From: Megamerina dolium
Taxonomy: Eukaryota; Arthropoda; Insecta; Diptera; Megamerinidae
Assembly (NCBI GenBank): GCA_963854835.1
Contig: OY978529.1
Location: forward strand, 40,172,055 to 40,236,054
Length of the DNA stretch: 64,000 bases
Direction of reading: 5' to 3'
Shown piece after piece: positions 58,655 through 64,000 of this stretch. A program made the translations under genes and the position numbers. Within the stretch, counting starts at the first letter, position 1, and every line of letters begins with the position of its first letter. The notes under the pieces are model-generated. The model did no database searches and was not told the origin of the DNA. It was given only the letters and a program-made list of their open reading frames with translations.

Positions 58655-59640
58655 ATTTTATTATTGTTTAGTATTAAACGGCGGGGAGAGGTCCTTCCCA
58701 ATTTTCACTGCATAAAGGGAGTCGTATAGTGTCATTCTGCAAAAACAAATGAGCGTTGCAGGAATACCGAACTCAGACTTTGTTGTGTAGCGGTAATACC
58801 TTACTGGACTGTCGAAAGCGGCTTTATAATCAACAAATAGATGGTAGTGTGAAGATCTGGTCAACGCTAGATTTATGTGGTCTGAAGCTAGAATGATAAG
58901 GTCCAATCAGGTTGTTAAGCATAGGCTTCACACAGTGCGCTCGATAAGATAGTGTTGCCTCCATAATCTCAGTACACTCTGTATACCTGTAATCAGATCC
59001 CCACTTTTGTTGCGACAGGAAAAGGCTCCGGAATCTTGATTTTCTCGAAGAATTATCGAGCCTCATTCCTGTCTCTACTCATCTCTATCACTCGCGTCTT
59101 TCTTGCACCTCAAAAGACATGTATACGCACTCCTCCTCTCTTTGTACCACCCCTTAGTAGCTCGCGTAGCACCTGCACGCAGGCATCTTTCCCTGCGGTA
59201 GGCAACTTCCTTGCTCACCCCGTTATTGAAGTCGCCAAGCACGATTTTGATATCGTGGCGGAGGCAGGGGTCAGAGCGTGAGCACATATTAGGCTGACGT
59301 GGACGACCCTTGTAATGATGCGGATTGTTGCCAGCCGTTTGTTCACATGTGTGAACTGTACGACAATATGTCGCAGTAACTTACTGACAACAAATCCATT
59401 TCCGAGTTTGTGCCGTTGCGCATGGCAACTGTACTAAATACCAGACGATTCACTTTTACAGCAACCCTGATCTATCCATCCTGAAGTGCAGTCAGCCTTG
59501 TATTTGCTGAGGACTACAACCAATTGGATAGAGGCATCTTCCCTATAGAAGGACTGCACATTCCAACTTTATATCCGTAAATCAAGGTGTTTATTTTGTT
59601 TGCAGTGGTCATCTACCAAAAGGATAATCTGTATCCGAGA
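58655..59640 (-). mobile_element. RTE-like LINE fragment (endonuclease and part of RT)
   Basis: Minus-strand broken frames in order: SWNVQSFYREDASIQLVVVL (start of an apurinic-type endonuclease, near 59550), THVNKRLATIRI, HDIKIVLGDFN with the GDFN motif (near 59265), then reverse transcriptase pieces NNLIGPYHSSFRPHKSSVDQ, HLFVDYKAAFDSPVR with the catalytic-side DYKAAFD block, and FGIPATLICFCRMTL near 58740. The RT YxDD motif and everything beyond are missing. Several stops and shifts make it dead. Placement near RTE is inference from motif spacing. Confidence 0.82.
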
Positions 59641-60238
59641 CATGTTCTTATTTTTCATTGGCGGAGAATTTTTATTTAGTGAGTCCCGAGTCCAACATAC
59701 AACCTCTAACCGAGGAAGTTCGCGCCACTCACTTTAGTTGCCTCCAAGCGGGTGCCAAGAAGACGTTACCCCCGGCGTTAGCCACATGACAGCCATTAAA
59801 AATGAAGGTACCATGTATACTAGCTATATGATGGCGCGCAGGACGAACTACATGACGTCCAGTGAGTTGATTTGCGATGAGTTCACCAGGTTGATGCAGT
59901 TAGGCACGTTACCTTGCGAAAAACCACTAGACCGCCAACTATCAGCCCGATTCTGAATAACAATTCCCCGGGAATTTTTCCCCTTTTCCCTATTCTTGTA
60001 TTCTGAATATAAATTCCCCGGGAGTTTTTCCCTTTTCCCTTTCCTCCAATTCTAAACGAACTTCGAAATCGGGAATTTCTTCCCAGGGAAAAAAGTAGGC
60101 ATTCCGAACGTAAATAAAAGGGAGAATGTGATGACATTTATTGAAAATTATTCCGCCAACTATCTGCAAGGGAGTTGTATGCAAAAATGTAAGTATTTAA
60201 TTGGAAAATGGAATAAATGTTGATATTTATTAAATAAA

Positions 60239-60619
60239 AAAAATAAAAATAAAAATAAATATGTGGCACTTAAAGCCCCAAAGGGCCCATTGGCCGAGCT
60301 TCTCTTCCATTACTGTTGTGCGTCTTAAATTTTTGGACAGTATTAGAATGGACCTACTTATTTTAGCCGGTTCCGAACGGCAGAACACTTGTGACATCAC
60401 TTTTTCTGAGTTTTGTCACAGAGTTCTTTTTTTTTTTTAGAAGCTTTTTCATGACAAGTTGTTACTGTCGGAAGAATTGCCAATTGCTTGCCGACAGGTG
60501 GGTACCGTTCGAAAGAAAAATCTTTTCGATATTAAATTTGTTAAGCATCAGCCGGGTATTGAACCACGACCTACTGGTCAGAAGGTGAACACACTAACCA
60601 CTGAGCTACGGCACCCACG
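60239..60619 (-). mobile_element. tRNA-derived SINE, copy nested in Harbinger 2
   Basis: This copy is full length. The head at the right reads TAGCTCAGTGGTTAGTG and GTCGTGGTTCAAT on the minus strand. The body includes TTGCCGACAGGTGGG in plus orientation. The 3' tail at the left is (AAATA)n on the plus strand. A 9-bp TTAAATAAA on both sides (60230-60238, 60620-60628) fits a target duplication, though A/T richness weakens this. Confidence 0.92.
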
Positions 60620-60682
60620 TTAAATAAATAACATTATTTATTACTATTACAAATATTATTATGGCATTATTCTTACTTTCAG

Positions 60683-60868
60683 GTCAAAAACAACGAACAA
60701 GTTCCAGTTCGATCTTATGCTAAACGCAATGCAATCACATCCCGATATTGCGCGTGGATTTTATAAAGGAAACAGGGAGGAGCTCACTAGATTTTGGCGG
60801 AATTTGGAGGTGGAATTAAATTCGTATTATTGCTACGAATATGCGTCCCATCAATACATCCTATAACA
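60683..60868 (+). pseudogene. Harbinger Myb/SANT-like protein remnant
   Basis: After an acceptor TTTCAG the plus strand reads SKTTNKFQFDLMLNAMQSHP, then DIARGFYKGNREELTRFWRN. This is a Myb/SANT-like DNA-binding start with the aromatic spacing of the Harbinger partner protein. It then meets the deletion joint and a stop. The first exon is not certain. Confidence 0.7.
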
Positions 60869-61215
60869 CCTGGAATGCCGTGCTTCATACAAAAAGCTAA
60901 TGCTATTTTCCTTTTTTCTATAGCCGTTTTGGAAAATTTTATCCATTTTGGTCATACATTTTCTTCAAAAATATTTATGACCCCCGTCAACACATTGCTG
61001 AAGCTACACTGGGCCAAGGACACATCACAATCTTTCCCTATCCCTGCGAATGCCTTTTTGGGTTGAATATGCGACGACAACACATCCAGCAGATACATAA
61101 AAGCGGGCTTGTTCACTCTATAATATTTTTCAAATCTTTGAAAATGAATAATTAATATAATAAACATATATAAAAGTAACTTGTTATAATTACAATGTAT
61201 CCGGCAGTTCAAGCA
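60785..61215 (-). pseudogene. HARBI1-like nuclease remnant
   Basis: The minus strand reads FEKYYRVNKPAFMYLLDVLS, then CDVSLAQCSFSNVLTGVINI, then in another frame IEKRKIALAFCMKHGIPGVI followed by GCIDGTHI, which holds the first catalytic Asp. It has frameshifts and lacks the later catalytic residues. Confidence 0.82.
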
Positions 61216-61821
61216 GATTTGCCGCGTCGCGTAACTGCCTCCTTTGTTGTTGCTTCTCTCGCTCCTGCTCCTCTGCTTGCAATCTAAATGCTATGCTATA
61301 CATAATTTTTTTATAGTTTGTACACAATTCTATTGTTTTTATATTTATTTATTTAGAATTATTGTTAAAATGTAACAAATAAATTGCACTTCTTATTCAA
61401 AACAAACCACAATAAGTAAAACAGCTGTCTTCGAAAATTCGAAATTCTCTTTCCCTTTTTATTCTGTTCCCTGATTGTTTAGAATAGGAGGAATTTATTC
61501 TCGGGAAAGAACAAATTCCCGGAGAAAAATTCCCCGGGAATATTCAAAATCGGGCTGTATATTGGCGTTTTTATTACTCCGGCATTATCTGTTTACATGG
61601 CTTTTAAATCAGCATCATTCGTCAGCTCACGTTTACTAAAAAACTACGTTCCACAGTTCATTTCTTCTATGGAGAAACCATCATTTGGCTATATCGAAAA
61701 TATGAGATAAATTCATAATTTCGTCCTTTGGAAACAATAAAAATAATTCTAGTAAAAAATAGAGCTTACTTTACTTTATATTATTTCTAATATAAAATGT
61801 GATTAAACTAATTTCATTTTA

Positions 61822-63796
61822 TTATGTATCTTTCATTTTTTTCGCCTCCTTTTTACATAATGGCCCACTGGGGACTGGTAATAAATTATCAGCTGTCTTT
61901 GAACTAAATATGGAAACATATATGAAAAGAAATTCAACGTAAATTATTTTGAAAATTATTACGTGTTAAATGTATTTAGCTTACAATGTCTTGAGTACTT
62001 CTAATTTTGGCATATTAAGCGTATACAACTTGCCAGCAGCTGTAGCTTCCTCGGGATGTATCTTTTTTATATGTAAACGGCAATTAACGGCACATGAAAA
62101 TGTTCGATCGCAAAAATTGCAACAATACGGTTTAATACCGGTATGCGAAATAAGATGGTGTTTGAAATTGCTCGTTCGCTTAAAAGCTCGTCCACAGTAA
62201 TCACATTTGTGTGGTGTTTCATTCGAATGCACCCTCATATGACACCTTAGATTTATACGAGTATTTAACTGCATACCGCATATAGTACAAATGTGTTTGA
62301 TGGAATCATGTATATCCAAGTGGCGCTGCAACATGTAAATATAATTTAAAATATATTTTTTCGCCAGTAATACATTAATTGAAGCATCATACCTTTAAGT
62401 GATTTTTAGTTGTAAATTGCTTTTGACAAAATTCACACTTGAAAAGTCTATAATCCGTATGTGTTAGCATGTGTTCCTTTAGCGTGAAGAGAGTATGCCT
62501 TTCAGCACCACATTTCTCACAAACATAGGGACGCTCGTCATTGTGCACATGTTTAATATGCGTTTGCAAACTAGATTTTCTACCAAATTTTTTATCACAA
62601 TACGTACAGGACAGTGCCAGTTTTTCTTTCTCTGACATATGCGTTTTAAAGTGTTTCTTACGTTGAGACTCCGACTTGAAGACAAGTGGGCATTTTGAAC
62701 AACTTACATTTACTAATGGCAGCCTTTTGGAATGTACTTGAATCATGTGGCGTCTCAAACCTTTTATATCTTTAAATTTACGTGGACATTCTGTGCAACG
62801 TAGCACTTCATCATCAGTTTCGCTACATTCATTCTTATTACTATCACTTTCATCACGTTCAATGTAAATGCATTGTCGTTTTTTTCGAAGATTCGGTTTA
62901 ATATTATGTTTTTTAATATTGCGTAGTTCTCTCTTACATTCAGCATTACTGGCATCATTCAAATGTTCACTATCAGAGCTTTGCGATATGTCATTTCTTA
63001 GCGATAAACCATGTTCATGTTTTTCGACGGAATGTCTATCATCATCATCACTATTATCTTGTTTGTAGTCTTCTGTTCTAATAACTGTTGATTGATTTGC
63101 AGTTTGCACTTTAGTCTCCATGTGCGGTTCTAATGGATTTAATAGGTCTAGTGGGTTTACTATTGGTACTTCATCGGGTGTATATTCCTCTGTTTTTTTA
63201 TTTATATTCGCTTCTAAATAGTGCACTTCTGTCTGCATTTTATGTGGGAATATTTTACCAGGTTCCTCATCAAGCAAACCATATTTTAAACGTACAATAT
63301 GTGTATCCACTTCGGAACCCTGGCTGCTATCCTTCATGGAGAGAAACATTTGCTGTACTTTAGCTACGCGTTTTGAAAAACTAACAAGCGATGTGACTAG
63401 GGAGAAACAATCAGTACACAGCATTTTCGGAAGTGGGTCGTCAGATGTAATCTGGAGGAAGTTAGAAAGCTGTTAGATTAGGTTGATAAAATGCATGTAT
63501 TCCAACACTTAGTTCAAATTTACCTGAACACAAAAGTGTTTCTCCACAAAATCGACCAAACACAAATTTTCATTTGTGCGTCCATCCCCTGAAACATATT
63601 CATTCTCTCCTGATATAAAAGTTGCTGCCTGTGCGGGTTCATTCTTAAGCAATACATGAACATTGCCTTCAGGATCTTCTTTAGCACACAGACGACACCA
63701 CATTTGCCAATTATTCGGCACTGTATTTGGAACGTCTTCCGTATCATTGGACTGCAACGTTAGGTGCTGATCATTTGTTTCCAACCGAGTGACCAT
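61822..63796 (-). CDS. Gene J: ZAD plus eight C2H2 fingers
   Basis: Exons (5' to 3'): 63796-63524, 63451-62393, 62325-61985, 61903-61822; 1755 nt, 584 residues. ZAD pairs WCRLC (exon 1) and LCTDC (exon 2). Contacts (-1/2/3/6): F1 D/K/G/R, F2 S/S/Q/K, F3 R/S/S/T, F4 T/F/T/E, F5 T/N/H/R, F6 T/I/N/C, F7 R/S/N/H, F8 C/V/N/L. Finger 2 has Arg in place of the core Leu (SESQRKKH). Fingers 2 to 6 have diverged strongly while 7 and 8 match gene I at the contacts. The junction codon before the tail is Phe. Tail SKTADNLLPVPSGP then a Lys-rich end. The whole gene fits inside the window with about 200 bp upstream left. Confidence 0.94.
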
Positions 63797-64000
63797 TATT
63801 CTTATTGTTTCTTGTTATCGGAAGCACATAAAAGTTTTGTTTACTATAGTGATGAGGCATATTTCGATTAAAATGCCGATAAGCCTATCGAAACAAGTTC
63901 ACATTGCGTGGCGTTATTTAGATCCACGCAACTACCAATTTTTTTGTACCTTAAAATATGCGCTGCGCATGTCTTTCATTGCTTTCGTTAGGATCTACTA
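63797..64000. other. Upstream of gene J, window edge
   Basis: Presumed promoter of gene J, with CCTATCGAAAC near 63887 as a weak DRE-like word. Nothing else is visible before the edge. Confidence 0.4.

Larger units (their letters stand above)
59943..61557. mobile_element. PIF/Harbinger element 2, TAT target duplication, SINE inside
   Basis: The ends CAGCCCGATTcTGAAT and its complement at 61540-61557 are each followed internally by TTCCCSGGGGAATTTTTC-like sequence. TAT occurs at 59940-59942 and 61558-61560. The element is 1615 bp including a SINE of about 380 bp. A nuclease remnant lies on the minus strand and a Myb/SANT-like remnant on the plus strand. Confidence 0.9.

Noticed and set aside
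58655..59640. Host endonuclease-like gene (CFDP2-like similarity)
   Set aside because: The endonuclease motifs continue directly into reverse transcriptase motifs with many stops, so it is a dead LINE.
60545..60617. tRNA gene candidate (A and B boxes)
   Set aside because: The same head recurs on SINE copies at 4.6 and 11.4 kb and is joined to a common body; no proper anticodon stem or closing acceptor stem is visible.

Overview
The window looks like nuclear DNA of a higher (cyclorrhaphan) fly, most likely a tephritid-type fruit fly. It is AT-rich, with short introns of about 60-75 bp. It carries an array of ZAD plus C2H2 zinc-finger genes, a class that is expanded in insects, and many mariner, Tc1, PIF/Harbinger, LINE and SINE remnants. 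The species call is inference; no marker gene fixes it.

Layout. 1-147 is probably the 3' end of a gene entering from the left. 148-9429 has no recognisable gene; it holds decayed transposons, a SINE and a degenerate tandem repeat. 9430-17934 (+) is one five-exon gene for a 768-residue Pro/His/Gln-rich protein with a signal peptide and one C-terminal membrane segment. Its long introns 1 and 2 are filled with SINEs, tandem repeats, a nearly complete Tc1 element and a LINE fragment. 18103-19282 is a decayed two-gene Harbinger element.

From 19.7 kb to the right edge lies a cluster of ten ZAD-C2H2 genes, called here A to J. A (19745-22217, -) is the most divergent. B (23860-26022, +), C (28942-31077, +) and D (35009-37072, +) form one tandem subfamily. 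E, F, G, H, I and J (38014-63796, all -) form a second. All ten models were rebuilt by eye with GT/AG sites and close in frame at 543 to 759 residues. All share the same four exons: intron 1 inside the ZAD (phase 0), intron 2 inside zinc finger 5 between helix positions +5 and +6 (phase 0), and intron 3 near the C-terminus (phase 2). Each protein is ZAD, acidic/basic linker, eight C2H2 fingers, short tail. By family knowledge they are nuclear DNA-binding proteins whose ZAD dimerises; their DNA targets are unknown.

The cluster is still evolving. B and C are a recent tandem duplicate (offset 5082 bp) whose few amino-acid differences are enriched at predicted base-contact residues. The duplicated block also carried the DRE-containing promoter and start codon of a D-type gene, leaving a headless relic at 28.06-28.49 kb. 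Mobile elements act as time stamps: a SINE older than the duplication, and a LINE fragment and a 1.84-kb repeat younger than it. Spaces between genes hold two internally deleted mariners, MITEs, a second Harbinger with a SINE inside it, an RTE-like LINE fragment and a roughly 0.8-kb hairpin-forming inverted repeat (56538-57353).
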